Shown here: one piece after another, positions 1 to 18,975 of the stretch
How positions within the stretch are numbered: position 1 is the stretch's first letter
Layout of the letters: each line of letters opens with the position of its first letter
Source: Aselliscus stoliczkanus
Taxonomy: Eukaryota; Chordata; Mammalia; Chiroptera; Hipposideridae
Reading direction: 5' to 3'
Assembly: GCA_033961575.1 (NCBI GenBank)
Contig: CM066732.1
Coordinates: forward strand, 95,223,187 to 95,287,186
Length of the DNA stretch: 64,000 nt
Position numbers and translations under genes: made by a program
The notes under the pieces: generated by a model
Databases searched by the model: none
The model's input: only the letters and a program-made list of their open reading frames with translations
Told to the model about the DNA's origin: nothing

Positions 1-1450
1 GCTTTAGGTTGAAAGAAGTTCTGCTTTTAAAGGACTTTGAACAGATGCCTAGCTGAGGAAGCTAAGAGACCAGTCAGCATGCATATCAAGAATTATTACA
101 ACACTGAGCTGGCTAAGCACTGAGGTGAGGATAAGCCGCCTGATAGCTTAACAGTTCTCACCTTTAAACCATTGGCCCCTAGATAGCTCAGGAAGTGCTA
201 ACCCTGGGAAAGACACACGGAGGAGCCTGCTGTGGTTGGTCAGAGCTTTGTCTACAGTGGAGGAGGCGAGAGAGCCAAAGGGCTGAGAGAAGCTGTAGAT
301 TGCTTCAAAGGTGAGGCTTTTTCTAACCCTAAAGCAAACAATGAAAGACATGTGGGTGAAAAGCACAAATATAAAGGATTAGTTATGCTGCAAAATACAT
401 GGCCAACAACTGAGTTCAGCTCATTATTAGACAATGCTGCCCAGTACACACCAAGCGAGAAGCCAGTGTTGGTGGGGCCCCCTGAGGCCTGCACTTCTCC
501 AGAGCTGTTGGGGTAAGGGGGGCGCGGTGGCTGCTGAGCTTTTACATCACCTTGTAGTCTGCAGGGGAGCATGGAAAAAGTCCGCCCTTCTTTTATTTTC
601 CTCTTCAGCCTACACAATGGCTTTCTATGAGAGGGCTTGGTAAGGCAGAGCAGAAGGGGAGGGAAGGAGTTTTGAGGTTCTCCTAGTCAGCCCCTCCTTT
701 CTGTAGATGGTAACATGTGGCCTCTGCAGCTTTACATGGTGAGCACATACAGCAGTGTGTGCAGCAGGAGCCTGTTGGCTGATGAGAAGGGCATTGTTCC
801 ACCGGAACAAGGCCCGGTTGGTGGGGAGCAGTGGTCAGAATGGCTTTACTTGCAAGGGTTAGAAATTAACTGCAAAATTGTCTTATAAGATTTTGAGCCA
901 GAAAGAAGAAGTCTGTGCAAAGGGGGTTTCTTTCCTGCAACTGCTTTGCACCTGCACCACCCCCCAGAATCATTTTTAGGTGTTTGCTTATGTTAGAAGT
1001 CACTGCGTGCCCCTATTCCTTGACAGCGTGAGTTTGAAGGAAGAGAGCTTAACCAAGTATGTCTCATTTCTCTCCCCTGTGGGTGCAGAGGTGCAAGGAA
1101 GTGTTTCTCTGAAGTTTTAAGCATAAGAAATATTTTTCTTCCAAAGAGCGCTAGATTTCTAACTTGGTATGAGACCATTTTCTGTCTACCTTGTTTTTTC
1201 AGTTTTCACTTGGGAATTCTAAGATAGTGTATTCTTTACTTGTATATTTATATCCTGTTTAGAAATACTGAGTGGAGAGCATCTACTTGTTTCTACATGT
1301 TTCTTTAAGGGGAACTGAAAGGTCAGCTCTGGAGCTTTAGGGCTACCACAGCTATTTGAAAGGGATAATAATTGCCCTCCCCTTCCTGTCTGCAGAGAAT
1401 GGAGGTATTTCTGGAATTGCAGTGCAGTAACAAAAGGGCTACAGCTGTAC
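1..1450. other. Non-coding stretch at left edge
   Basis: I see no supportable gene here. The short open frames overlap on both strands and have no splice signals or recognisable protein. In the human order INAFM2 would lie just to the left, so part of this could be its 3' flank, but nothing in the sequence proves it. Confidence 0.4.
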
Positions 1451-1916
1451 TTTTTTTTTTTTTTTGGTCCCCCTCCATGGAGGGAGGGACCCTGACAGTG
1501 GCTTTGCTCATTTCTCAATGCCTGGTACAGTAGTAGGTGCTCTGTTTGCCGATCACCTGGTTGATCAGTGTGTTGGATAGAATTGTCTCTTGTGTCATTG
1601 TGGTAGCACTATCATAATCCTCTGGTGAACCCACATCCACGGCCCCATTATCTGGGTCAAGGGAGTGGACTGCTAAAGAGAACCCCTGCAAATCACAGCT
1701 GCACTGGTCATTCTGGCCACAGTCTTTTATTTCCAAGTTGAGGGATTTGGACGTGGCCTGCCTCTTCTCTCCGGGCACCAGAAGGCCACAGCCATATTCC
1801 ATGCGGTGCTTAATAGAGTATGTGACCTGTTCGTTGTCTTCTCTGTCCTGGCCTATGGTCTGATGTTGAGCTATAAATATACCTGCTCCATCGGCAGTCT
1901 TTTGGTCACATCTGTT
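1451..1916 (-). pseudogene. Retrocopy (processed pseudogene) of an unrecognised gene
   Basis: On the minus strand a frame stays open for 133 codons from 1916 to a TGA at 1515-1517. It encodes a plausible, non-repetitive C-terminal protein sequence, including GCGLLVPGEKRQATSK and a cysteine-containing segment DCGQNDQCSCDL, and ends in STYYCTRH. About 50 bases past the stop is a run of 15 A (T run at 1451-1465), as expected for a reverse-transcribed mRNA. No AATAAA lies between the stop and the A run, so priming may have been internal. The frame is closed upstream by an in-frame TAA at 1917-1919, and no intron signals are seen. I do not recognise the parent protein. The alternative is a genuine terminal exon next to a chance A run. 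Confidence 0.45.
1466..1491. repeat. Inverted repeat after the retrocopy stop codon
   Basis: A 12-base perfect palindrome (cctccatggagg) is flanked by ggtccc and gggacc, so about 26 bases could form a hairpin. It directly abuts the poly-A run of the retrocopy. Confidence 0.5.
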
Positions 1917-3033
1917 TTACTTGCTGACATAGCCTGTGGATTTCTGCTGCCAGAAAACCTATGTTATGCTCTTTGTTCCCTCCAGTAGCTAATTTTAAAA
2001 ATACAAAAACGAAAAACTTTTTTTTAACCACACATCCAGACTCGACCAAGCTCTCCTCCTACGTGCAGAAACAGCCACGGCTTCCATGGTACACTTGAGC
2101 CACCTGGTCAGTAAGGAGCACCTGGCCAAACCAGTTTCTCTGTTCTACTCTGTAATCCGGTTAAGGTGCTACTAAGGGATCAGAAAATTACCACAGTTCT
2201 CACTCTTAAGGAATTGACAGTCATGCCAACAAGAATCTACTCTTGTTACTGCCCGTTTTTCTTAACTTCAGTAATCTGGTTTTGCAGCAGCAATACAATT
2301 CAGCAGCAATACAATTCTAACTTTCCTTAGAATATTTTCCAAAAGCCACCACCATTAATTCAAGAACTATTTATTTAGTGCCTACCGTGTGTCAAGTCAT
2401 CCTCAGAAGTCCCCAAACCAACCTGTCCAAATACACAGAATTATGTTGATTACTGAGGATTTCCTTTTAAATATACCTCTCTGCTACCTCAATGTTCTGG
2501 GTCATGAGTCGAGGTCTCGCCCTCAGCTGAGTCTTGAAGGCCACCTGCCCCCTCATCTCCCTGCTGGTCAGTCTGGGCAGTGTTGTGTCACAGCAGCCTG
2601 TCTCTGATCCCTGGACAGCTCACACCATCATGAGGGCCTGGGGGGGGAAGCAGTGCATTCTTGGGAGGGACCCCTGAACTGGAAAATAAGAAATAAACCT
2701 GAGGACTCAACAATGGCATTGGCCATGGCGTTTGACCCCTCTCTTACCTCCTAACCAAATGGGAATTCATGAGAGCAAATGGAGGTAATAGATGTGACAG
2801 GGCTTGGAGATCTTGGGAATAAAAGGGCACACATGAGGCAATATATTTTGAAGGGAAATGTCTGTTCCTTTGTGCAAAATTGATGCATGGAAAGAAATGT
2901 GAAGGGGCAGGTAGTAAGCATTACACCAGCGCCTGGGCCATCAGCATCACCGGGAGCTTGGTAGAAATGCCATGTCTTAGGCCCCACCCCAGACCAACTG
3001 AATGAGAAATGGAGCTTGGCATTGTGTGTGTGT

Positions 3034-3471
3034 GTTTTTTTAAAGATTTTATTGGGGGAATTGGGGAAGGGGAACAGCGTTGGGGAATCGGGAAAGGGGA
3101 ACAGACAAGTTGCTGTCTTTTTGTTCAGTCTAGTTGCAGAGGACTTTTCTTCACTGGCCCATGTTGGTATTGTCATTGCGCTCTTTCCGAATGAGGCAGA
3201 TTGGTCACCGGCCTCTGGATGGTCACTCACCACGGCTATTGGCAGCTCACGCTGGCTGCCAGCTGCTCACGCTGGCTGCCGGCCACTCACTGTAGCCCAT
3301 GGCAGCCCGCTGCAGCCTGTGTACACCATCACCGGGGCTCACACAGCCCAGCTTCAGATGGAGCTGTTGTTAGCTGTAGAGGGCAGTGTCAGTGGCCCTC
3401 ATGTGTGGGATCCGAACCGGGGCCGCTGGCATCCCAAACCAGCTCTTAACCAATGCGCCACTCAGCCGGCC
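3034..3471 (-). mobile_element. Long tRNA-derived SINE, antisense
   Basis: The plus strand begins with a T run followed by aaagattttattggg and ends at cagccggccc. On the minus strand this gives a tRNA-like head with an A box (tggcgcattggttaag) and B box (ggttcggatcc), an internally repetitive body, and a tail ending in ccaataaaatct plus A. Imperfect target-site duplications (cttggcattgtgt and cttggccttgtgt) flank it. The body repeats ctcacgctggctgccg-type units. The same family recurs at 53619-54030 and 54253-54848. It resembles long bat SINEs as I remember them. Confidence 0.8.
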
Positions 3472-6400
3472 CTTGGCCTTGTGTTTTAACGAGTCTTTCG
3501 GGTCACCCTGACGCACACTAACACTTGAGAGCCTCTGGCCAAGACTTTCCCTCTGATCCTGTAACTTAGGTTAGGGAATTTCTGTTTTGACGGATAGTTA
3601 TCAAGGGGACTTTTGATCCTCTTTTTGGTTGAAGCCAGCTGCCCTGCTGAGAGGAGAGGAAACACTGTGTCCTCAGAGTTTGTGAGAAAAAGGGGAAAAG
3701 CCTACGTTGTTGTCGATTATTTTCGAGAGCCACAGGAGAACTTGCCCAGGAGAGCTTGTTAAGAAGGAGGCAGGCCTAAAAGCGCCCCCCCCCCCTGCGC
3801 TTTCCCACAAAGGTGCCGATGTGTTTGCCTCACCTCCTACCCTGGGGCCTGCTGCTCCTGCAGCCAGTCCTTAAAAGGAGCAGTGGGTGCCACATTTGTT
3901 CTTTCTGGTGCCAGGTCTGCGCTGTTTCACTTCCCTGGCGTCAAGAGGATGCTTAATGAGAGGCTGTGATGCGGACCAGCAGACTTGTTGAGAGAAAGCA
4001 GCCTCGGTCTGGGCCTTATGCTGTCTCCTCTCATTGCCTTTCCCAGCCTTGAGTTCTCCCCCTCAGTGAAACTGTGGTCACCCAGTGTCAGCCCTTCCTT
4101 GTAAGCTCTGATAACCCTCACTCAGAAAGACGTGCTTGCCAGGGTCTGTGGACACTGATAAATGACTTGAGAGTCAGAAATAAAGTGGCGTGTCTTCAGT
4201 TTTCTCGTATTCCCTTGACCACCCCACCTCAATTTAGTCCCAAAAGTAAGATACGGGGATTTTGCCATTTCCTTTGCCTTGTGGGTTTTTTTGGGGGTAG
4301 GTGACAGGGTAGTACTATCTTGTTAATTGTCCCTGGGGCCAGGGTTGGGACTGTGCCATGTTCAGTAGCTGTGGGGAGCAAGCCCCTGCTTCCAGGGATC
4401 TCCAATTACCCATCCCTTGAGCATAAGAAAATATAGTCATGCTGCTCCTTTGGGTGACAAAACTTAACACTAGGCAGCATGAAGAAAACTCCATAAAGGA
4501 GATCATCTGGGGGGAAAATATGAAAGAAGCAAAAACTGTTGGGAGTTCATGAGATTGCTACTGATGTGAACAGAGGAAAAGAGAAACCACTCTGAGCTGT
4601 GGGAGCCAGTGTGTGAAGTTAGGGGGAAATGCTTAGGACACTTGTGACCCCACTGAGGGGTGGGGACAGAACAATCCCTGTAAGAACAGGGTCACTTCCT
4701 GAGGCTTTGACTCAACTAGACTGGCTGGGATTGAAGCAGCTCACAGTCCTAGAAGGCTGGTAAACTTTACAAATCATCCTTTGTTTCCCTGAAAATATAC
4801 TAACCCCAGAGAAGATGAGACTAGAGGAGAAGATAAAGGAAAAAAAACAGGAAACCAAATAGAGATCACACCAAATAGCTACTTCATTTATTCAACAAAT
4901 ATTTACTTAGTGCCTCCTGGGTGCCAGGCTGCTGTGGAGTGCCTACTGTGTATCAGGTATATTTTGCATAGTCTTGTCTTTAATTTTCTTAACAACCCTT
5001 TAAGGTAGGTTTTACTAAACCCATGTTGCAGACAAGAAAACTGGCTTTCAGAGGTTAAAGTTGACGGACTTCACCCAGCTGGCAGATAGCAGACCTAGGA
5101 TTCAGACTTAGTCTTTCGGATTCTAGCCCATGTTTGTTGCATTCTGCCATGTTGCCTGTCATCAAAAAATACACCTCCCTTGCGGTATGACCTGCTGCTC
5201 CCCTCTGCGAGGCGTCATGGGCCCAGGACAAGGATGTCTTCCACCTCTTGTTTTGAGGCCTTAGGTAAAGCTGTCGTGTCCCTACTGGTTCCCTACTATC
5301 GTGTGTGCCCTCCCTTCTCAGCTCCTCTAGCTCTGTGCCTGGATTCCTGATTGCTGTGTCTCATGAAGAACTTCCCACCTTGAAAGAGCAATCTGGTCTG
5401 TTGGTTGGAGAGGAGAAGAGCTTCCAAGAGGAAGGCTCCCAGGCCTTTAGACAGGAGCCAGGAAGAGAGAAAGTCGGCCTCCCATGACCCCAAGGTTTGT
5501 GGAGGGGTGTCTAACCACGTTTCCCTCCTCCATGGCTGGTTCCATCGTAGAGCAGGAGGGGTGGCCCCCATAACGGCTGGTTCCCTTGATCCTGAGGGGC
5601 TCCCCATTTTTGCGAAAAGCTCAGTGATAACTTGCCTTGCCCTACAGTCTTCCTCCAGTGAAGACATTCTGTGCCAGTATCCATTCTTTGCAGTCCCTAC
5701 CGAGCCCCATGACATCCTTCATCCTAACGTCGAAAAGGACAGAAGCCTTATGTCTTCAGAGCCCTTCTGCCCAACTTTCTCTCCTGCTTAGGTTCTATCG
5801 AGAATTTGGCCCAAATTCTACATTCCCCATCCCACAGTCAAACATAACCTTGAATGAAGGCACATCTAGACAGTGGCAGTACTGGGGGCTGGAAGCAGTC
5901 TGTGAATCTTACAATTCAAATTCTTGATCACAATTATTTCTGAGACATCTCCATTCAAGGGCTCTGCCTGAACCTGCTCCACCCCAGCTCCATCCTTTGG
6001 GAGACATGGGTTCCAGGGCCAGACTTGCTCCAAAGCCCTATGTGTGTGACTAGAAGGCAAAAGGAAAACTTGAGCTGGGACTCTTTCACCCTTTGCCTAT
6101 TCATGTCTCACAGGCGTCTTCCTCCCATATACATAGGAATGTTCTTAAGCCTTTCCAGAATCCCTCTTATCAACCCCACATCACTGTCTTCCACCTGCTT
6201 TCACCTCATCCCATTCCCACCCAGCTTTCTCACTCGTTTCTACAGGACCTTGTTACCACCACTCGCTGGCCTATCAAGCATCTTCCCACATGCCTCAGCT
6301 TCCCAGCCAGCTCTGAAGCCAGGCAATCCCCACACACGGGAGCAGTGTGCCCCCATCCCCGACATAACCAGCAACCAGCGATGAGAGTCTAGAGACTATC

Positions 6401-8058
6401 TTTGCCCCCAGCCCTCCATATATGCTAGTCCAAACCCTCACCACTCAAAGTGTGCTTAGCAGCAGCATAACTCCCAGGCCCACCCAAGACCTACTAAATT
6501 AGACTCTGCATTACTCTGCACCTTAACATCGAGAAGCAGTGCTCTAAACAGTCTGATTCCCTCCTCACGCTTCCTGAATAGAGGGGTGGAGAGAGGGTGA
6601 GGAAGAGCCAGTGAGGGAGCCCCAGCTGCAAGGCCATAGTTAAGGCCTCACTGTGACGGTGGAGAAATCCCGGGGATGACCTGGACAATCCCTGGAGAAC
6701 CTAGGGGTGCTGGTGGGGCCTGGGACCCTCAGCAGAGAGGAACAACCATGGCAGGACCAGAGAGGAGAGGAGCAGAGGGGGCCAAGCAGACGACTTGGGG
6801 GCAAAGGGTACACATGATGAGAAAGGGAGGGTGCCTGCCTTTGCGAGCAGCGGTGGGATGGCTCCCTTGGGGCTCCTACCACCATCCCCAGCCGCTGTCG
6901 GGCACCGACAGCCGAAAACAGCTGCTGTGCAGCCTGGATCTTCCGGATGATTAGGTTTCTTCCCTCCCTCTTGCTGGCAAAGTCACCATCGCCCACCGGC
7001 TGCGTTGCTGGTAGTGGGTGCTCAGGAAATGTTTGTTGAATTGAGAGGAAGCCACAGCTTGTGCAGAGTCTGGATAATTCGCCAGACGTGGGCCTCAGGG
7101 GAGGGGCCGTAATGGAAACTTAAGTAGGAAAGACAAATCCTAATGTCATACTTAGCTGGAGTTGCTGTTTTTCCTCTCTGAGTCCTTGGTTTTGCCTGAC
7201 CATTGTGTAGGAGCTGGTGGGGACAGGAAGTAGGAGATGGCAGGAAATGACCCTGGGCTGCAGGGCTGCCCCCTGACCCCTATTCAGGGCACACTGGATG
7301 TCTGATCTGGGTGTAGGGAAGGGGGCCCCTGGTGCTAAGCTCCCCCACCCTACTGTGAGGAGAGGAGGCTGTCCCCTCCCCGCCCCACCTCCCCCATTAC
7401 AGAGAGGAGGACTTTCCAGGGATACTCCCTTTTGCAGAGGAGACCTGAGCTCGGCTCTTCCATCCCCAGCTCAGCCCCTGCCAGCTGTGGGCTCCCTTTC
7501 TCTGGGCCTCAGCCTCCTCTTCTAGAAAGCAGGACACTTCTAACTAATTGGTGAGATTGCCCTGCTTTGGCCACCCTGTGAGTCTGGGGCTGTGAGTTAC
7601 CTAGGCGCAAGGCAGAGGCGTGGGAAAGGGCCCGGGCTTGGGCTGGCCAAGCCAGCTGCTGAGGCTGCCTGCACCTGAGGAGCTGGCAGCTGGCCTCTGG
7701 AGAGGGAGGCCAGGCCATCCAAGTGCTAAGTGCTTCCCAGCCTTGCTCTCTCGCCACAGGGGGAAGCTTGTGACCTAGGCAGCAGTAGGCCCAGGACAGG
7801 GCTCACCAGCCTCAGAGACCAGGTGTGGCACAAGAATACACCAGGGGCTGTACCTGCCGGTGAAAACACATGTGCACAGGGATATATGCACATGGGGTGC
7901 AGGGAAGGACAGCTCCTTGCTCTCACAGTGTCACTGTGCCAGAGTTTGCCAAACTGCTCAGCCAGACTGCCACAGGCTACCGGCAACCAGACACCCACCG
8001 TAAAGAAGGCTCTTGGCTGTGTTCTTCCCGCCACCTCTCCCCAGCCTGGCCCCCCCAC
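3472..8058 (-). other. CCDC9B: Probable 3' UTR and 3' flank of CCDC9B
   Basis: No further coding exon of CCDC9B is expected after the stop at 8059. The human transcript, as I remember it, has a 3' UTR of several kilobases, so much of this stretch is likely transcribed on the minus strand. I could not fix the poly-A site. A minus-strand AATAAA falls within the old repeat near 4888. The stretch also holds an antisense MIR (4990-5140). The remaining open frames overlap on both strands and look like chance frames in GC-rich DNA. Confidence 0.45.
4990..5140 (-). repeat. MIR SINE, antisense
   Basis: The order matches an antisense MIR: a gcagacaagaaaactgg core, then agaggttaaag, then cagctggcagatagcagacctaggattcagac. 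The preceding bases 4880-4930 (ttattcaacaaatatttacttagtgcc) look like the 3' end of another ancient LINE. Confidence 0.65.
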
Positions 8059-13559
<5,501 letters not shown>

Positions 13560-13579
<20 letters not shown>

Positions 13580-13800
13580 GGCAACAGCGGGCACAGAGAG
13601 AATTCCAGAGCAGCCCCGGGGAGCCAGAGCAGAAGGGACGCTGGAGCCGCCGGAGCCGGGCCTCCGCCGGCCTCTCCCTGCCGGTTCGCTGCTCAACACA
13701 CGAGATCATGTTGTGATTACAAAAGACTCCTCTGGGCTCCCAGCCAGGAACGCGGCGGCCACTGCCCCCACCCATCCACTCTCAGAGGGCGAGGACCAAA
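13560..13800 (-). promoter_or_regulatory. CCDC9B: Putative CCDC9B promoter region
   Basis: GC- and CpG-rich sequence (ccgccggagccgggcctccgccgg near 13650) immediately 5' of the CCDC9B start on the minus strand. No TATA box seen. The exact start site cannot be set from sequence. Confidence 0.45.
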
Positions 13801-16639
13801 GCACCGGCAGCCAGCTGGCCCTGCCCAACACCTCTCCCTGCCCTGCCCCAGCGGCCCCAGACAAACTGACAGACCTCTCCCTGGCAGAGGACCTGGCCCT
13901 GTGCCTCAGCAAAGCCCCAGACTGGGCCTGCGTGCCAACAGATGGGCAGACGACGTAGGCCTTCGTCCCTCGCATTAGTAGAGAAAGGCCTACATACAGG
14001 ACACAGTCAGCCCATCGGGCTCCCTGGTCTGTGAGGCCCACCTCAAATGAGCTTCCTCTCACTCTCCTCACCGGCACTGATTTAAATAATTTGAAGGGAT
14101 CAAGAAGCCACCTGCCCTAGGACCCCAAATACTACCACATACCTAAAATAACACCATTAGTCATTCATTCCTTTGGGTTGAACATTATCTTCCCTGTATT
14201 TTAAAGTATAGCCACTCCTGCAAGGCTCAGCTATTCGGATATCCCCTGGGTGTGGGGTGCTGGCCCTTGCCACCACAGCTCATAGCTAGCCACCAGCCTT
14301 CCCCACTCTGGCACCTAACTCTGGGTGGGCCCTTCCTGGCCCTGCTCTCTAGGGCTGGCCCTTTCAGCCTCTCTGATCCAGAGAAAGGAAGCAACCATTC
14401 TTGGGAAAGTCTCTCCCCAAGTCTTCCCTGTACAGCTAACGCTGGTCCCTCTGCCCAGGGGAACTGCAGGCAAGCTGTTCCCACCCTGAGAGCCTCTGGG
14501 ACCTGGGGTTTGGGATGCTAGGAAGAAGGATGGTATCTGTATTAGGAGTACCTGGGGTCTGTTTTAGTAATTACAGGGCCCCAATCTCTGGGACCTGAGG
14601 GGAGGGTGAGAGGTCCCTGCTTTCCCCACACCCCTGATTGATCAGGCCTCAGTTTCCTGAATTCCATGTCCTGACTTATGGCCTTCTGTCTCCAGAGCAA
14701 AAAGCCCCACCGCCCCCTCTGTCCTCCCAGACCAGCCCAGGCAGCCAGAAGTACAACCTCTGCACCCCTTGAGCCCCGCTTCCTACCGGCCCTGCCCTTC
14801 CTACCTGCCCTGCCCTCCCCTACCCACCACATTTAACCTCTTTCCTGGCCAGGCCTTCACACAGCACCCCTGACCCCATACCCAATCTCCAATCTCCGCA
14901 GCCCCAGAGTACCCATCCTGCTTGGAAATGCCACTGCACTCTCCCTTTTCTGCCGGATGTTCCCACTGAGTCAGACTCATCTACTTTCCCAGGCTCCTTG
15001 CCCTGGGCCTCTCTCTCACACACGTATTCCATCTTCCACCTTCTCTGGGTGCTACCCCACACAGGCTACTGAGCTCCAGCAAAGCCTCTGAAGGCTAGGG
15101 GCAGGGCCTTGACGGGGAGGCCGTCAGGCTGCCCATCATCTGCCCACACCGTGGTGTTAAAGCTGGGAGGCCAGCAGAGCGTCAGCCTAGGAGGGAGAGA
15201 TGCAGCTGAGACCTGGTATTCTCCGTCATCTTTGGAACCCAGGCTCCTAGATCAGGTCTGAGAAAGAGGAATGTAGACAGAAGAGGCTGCAGGGGTGAAG
15301 CAAGCAAGGTCTGCCATCCCCCTTCCGCCATTCACAGCCAGAGTGAGGGCTGGGCAGCAGCAGGGGAACAGGAGGCACAGGTAGAAATCCAACCATTCCT
15401 TGAGGAGGGTGACCCAGCTCTTCTGGAAGGCCTGTCAGGAGAGAGCCCACTAGCCTAGTGGAAAGGGACTCCCAGCCTGTCAGGCTGGAGGCCCATGTGC
15501 CCAGGACAAATCAACAGACAGGGCCCCACAGTTGCTGGCCATGTACATCCCAAGTGTTACTTACACAGTATGTCACACCTTGAAGCAGCCCCCACATTCT
15601 CCTATTTTCTCCAGAGTCTGAGGTTTGCCTGTCTGTTCTCCCACTGGAGAGAGGCTCTCTGAGGGCAGAAATGGTGTGCCAAGTGCTTCCAGATCTCCAG
15701 GGGTCTAGCACAGTGCCCTTGCAAACTACACACCCTCCCACAGCACTTGCAGAATGAATGCATGATTAAATAACCCATCCTGCGTATAGCTGTGAGTATC
15801 CTGTGCATAGGCTGGAACTGCCTTTCTCTCACTCAGAAGCAGGAAGTTGTGAGGAAGGCAGTGGCTGTTAAACGCCCCTAAGAGTGAACCCCCTTCCCTG
15901 TCTAGGGGAGGCGGGGAGATAAGTAGCGTGATGGCCCCGGGGAGACCTTGTTTCTGTTTACTCTGCAACCACTAGGGGGCAGCAGAGTTACAAACGCCTG
16001 GTTTGGAGCGCGCGGCGGGAGTGTGCGGGGCGGGCAGGGTTCTTCCCCCAGCTCCCCTCCTTCAGGTCACCGTCATCCCCACCTCCCATCCCTATCAGGC
16101 TAGAGAAGCTACACAGTTGCAGAAGACGTATTTTATTGATGAAGAGGCCCAGAAAGGTAGCGCCATCATCTGCCAAGGCTGCACAGCCTGTTTGCAGCAC
16201 GGATACGACTAGATGCCTACCCAATCAGTGCTCTTCCCCCCACCACCCAACCCCCATACCAGCTGCCCCCATACTTCACGGGTCCAGGTCACACACATCT
16301 CTTTCCTTTGGAGGGTATCCTTGGCCTGTGGCACACAGCCCCGGAGCCAACTCTGAGGGCAAGGTAGCTACACGTCTAGGGATTGTCACTGAGGAAGAAA
16401 GAGCAGGGCGGCCTGCAAGGGAGGAAAGTCCCCCTAGACTACATGCTGAGACTGGGAGCACAGACCTGGCAGAGGCCCCACCCGTGGGGCGGGCACTACT
16501 CAGCCCTGTTCACTGTTTCCAAAATGGCTGTCCCTGTGGATGGCTGGTCATTCATTATGAGCACTCCAGCCTTTGTCCTTCCTCATCCTTGTCATAAGAT
16601 GAGGCAGAATCAGATGGCGGATTCCAAGTTAACTTCACC

Positions 16640-16740
16640 CCTCACTGGCTGTGTGACTTTAGGTTAATCCCTATGTCTCTGGTCCTCATCTGTAAAATGA
16701 GGCGTATTGACATCACTGACTCGTTATGAAATGAAATAAC
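16640..16740 (+). repeat. MIR SINE
   Basis: Sequence ggctgtgtgactttaggttaat followed by ctcatctgtaaaatgagg is the classic MIR core. Confidence 0.8.
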
Positions 16741-18975
16741 GTGGTAACATCCAGAACAACATGTGACCCAGACTAAAACTCAAAATAGTGTTCTTCTTGC
16801 CTCAGGTAACCGTAATAGCCACCTTCTGGATGTTACCACCCCAGCACCCTGTCAGGCACCCCAAAGGCTGCCTCCTCCCAGCCTGCTGGGGCCTGAACAC
16901 ATTGAAGACTTCTAGGGTATGGGGACCTTTTGTGATCTGGTAGGGGAGATCCTGAGGCACCCCCTCAGCATCCTCTCTGTGCCTTCCTTCATATTGTCCC
17001 CTGCCCAGCAAATCCTGTAAGGCCAGGCTCCTGCCCCACTCACTCCTAGGAGCCTTCCCTGCCTGCTCCCCTCCCCCTGCCCTGCCCCCTCTGAAGTCCC
17101 AGGCTTTGGTTCCCATCTCTCTCCAGCTAGCGCTGGTGCTCCTGGAAGCTCTGTATCCCACCAGGCCTAGTTCTAGGCTTACAGTGCCTGAGAACCATTC
17201 TTCTTGGCTGGGGCTGAGACCTTAGAGGTCTCTAGTGTCAGTCGCCAGCTCTGGGTGGGTAGATGAGTACTGAGGCAGAGGGTGGGCAAGGCTGGATTCC
17301 ATGAGAGCCCAGCTAGTAGGCAGGTGGCTCTCCAAATGAGAAGGGGCAAGAGGTTGGCTTAAAGCATAGTATTCCTTTCCTACAAATCCACTCTCCCTTC
17401 TCCCCACACCCATCCCGGCCATTCCTGGATCAAGAAACTGCTGTCCTAACTCCTACTTACAAGAATATGTACAGGCCTCTCAGGTCAGGTCAGGCCTGGC
17501 CCTGGGTGGAAAGGATTTGACTACATGAGGTAGGGCCCAGGGCCAGAAAGACTAGGCTCCGGTTGCCAGGGACAAAGTCTGGGCCCCGCCTCTCCCAAGA
17601 ACCTACATGCCAGAGCAGGGCAGGGCTGAAGCCCTTTGAGGCATCAGGAGGCAGAAGGAAGGTAGGTCTGGGGACCCACTACTCCTCCATTCTGCTTTCC
17701 AGGGCACACCCAGGGCTGCGGCCTCATAAGCTTTCCAGCTCTAGGCCCAACAGTGGGAGGTGACCCCTGGTAGGGTACGGAACCCCTGAGGTCTCCCTTG
17801 TGGGAGGCTTTTTTCCCCTGGTGGCTGAAAATGTGACTCACAGTTTTTCCCAGGACACTCTCCCTACCCACTCCTGACCCCCAGCCCAGAGCTGCCTACA
17901 CCAGAGGCCAAGTGCTGCCCTGTTAGGGCTTGCCCATGACAGTAGCAGCCCCTACTGTGTGCTTCATCTGGCTGAGGCAGTGAGGGAACAAAGAAGTGAA
18001 GACCCGGGCTCCACTTCAGAGGCACTTGCCAATACCAGGCCAAGTTAGTCTGAGTGAGGCCTGGGCGGCATAGGGCTTAGGCCAACTGAGAAGGAGTTTT
18101 CCAGGAGATTAGCTTCAAGGGGATGAGCAAGGCTCAGCAAGAGAAAGGTAGTGAGAGGGCATTCCAAGAATGTAGTATGGGAAGTGATGTTGACTCTTAC
18201 TAGAAAGAGAACATTAAGTTAGGAAGGTGCAGACCAGACCTAGGCGGCCACTGAAGGGCAGCCCAGGGGTGGGGGTGTGTAAAGTGGTTTAGAGAGGTTT
18301 TGCAGCCGGGGCTGAGGGTTCCACACAGTGTTTTAGGAAGCTGAAGCCAGAAACGGTCATCCAGGTGAGACAAGTAGGAGGCTGTATCCGGAAACTGGAG
18401 GGAGGAGTCTGGACCAGGCAGAACAGTGGGGGGTTGTGGGGGAAGGGGTATCCAGGAAGGAGTGAGCAGGAGGCCTCAGAGCATGGCTGGGGGTGGGCAC
18501 AGTGGAAAGGGAAGAGGCCAGGAGAGCATCAAGGACTGAGGCCTGGGGTGCTCAGAGCTGTGGGGGGCAGGCCAGGCTTGCCTGCGTGTGCCCAGGATGC
18601 TCCTTTTTCTGGGCAGGCAGAGAGACTGGCAGGCTGACATGGCACAGGCAGGATCTCTCCTGCCTTGCAGTTCATCGCTGGGGTCTCTCACAGGGCTGAG
18701 GTGTGGGTGGGGTCGCACCCTTGAGGAGTAGGGAAAGGGTCTGGCGTGCTTTTGAGGGGTAGAGAAGACAGAGGCCAAGGGATTGGTAATAGCTGGCCAG
18801 TCCCTCTGAGAAGAGGGAAGGGTCTTTGGAATGGCTGGGGTGGTGTGCCCCAGACTAGAGACTTTGAGACAGGAAAGGACAACCTGTCTCAAAGTGAGAG
18901 AGAGCACACTGAAATGCCTGGCACACCATAGTTACTGCAGGGAAGAGGAAGCAACCTGGGGGTGGGGAGGGCAGT

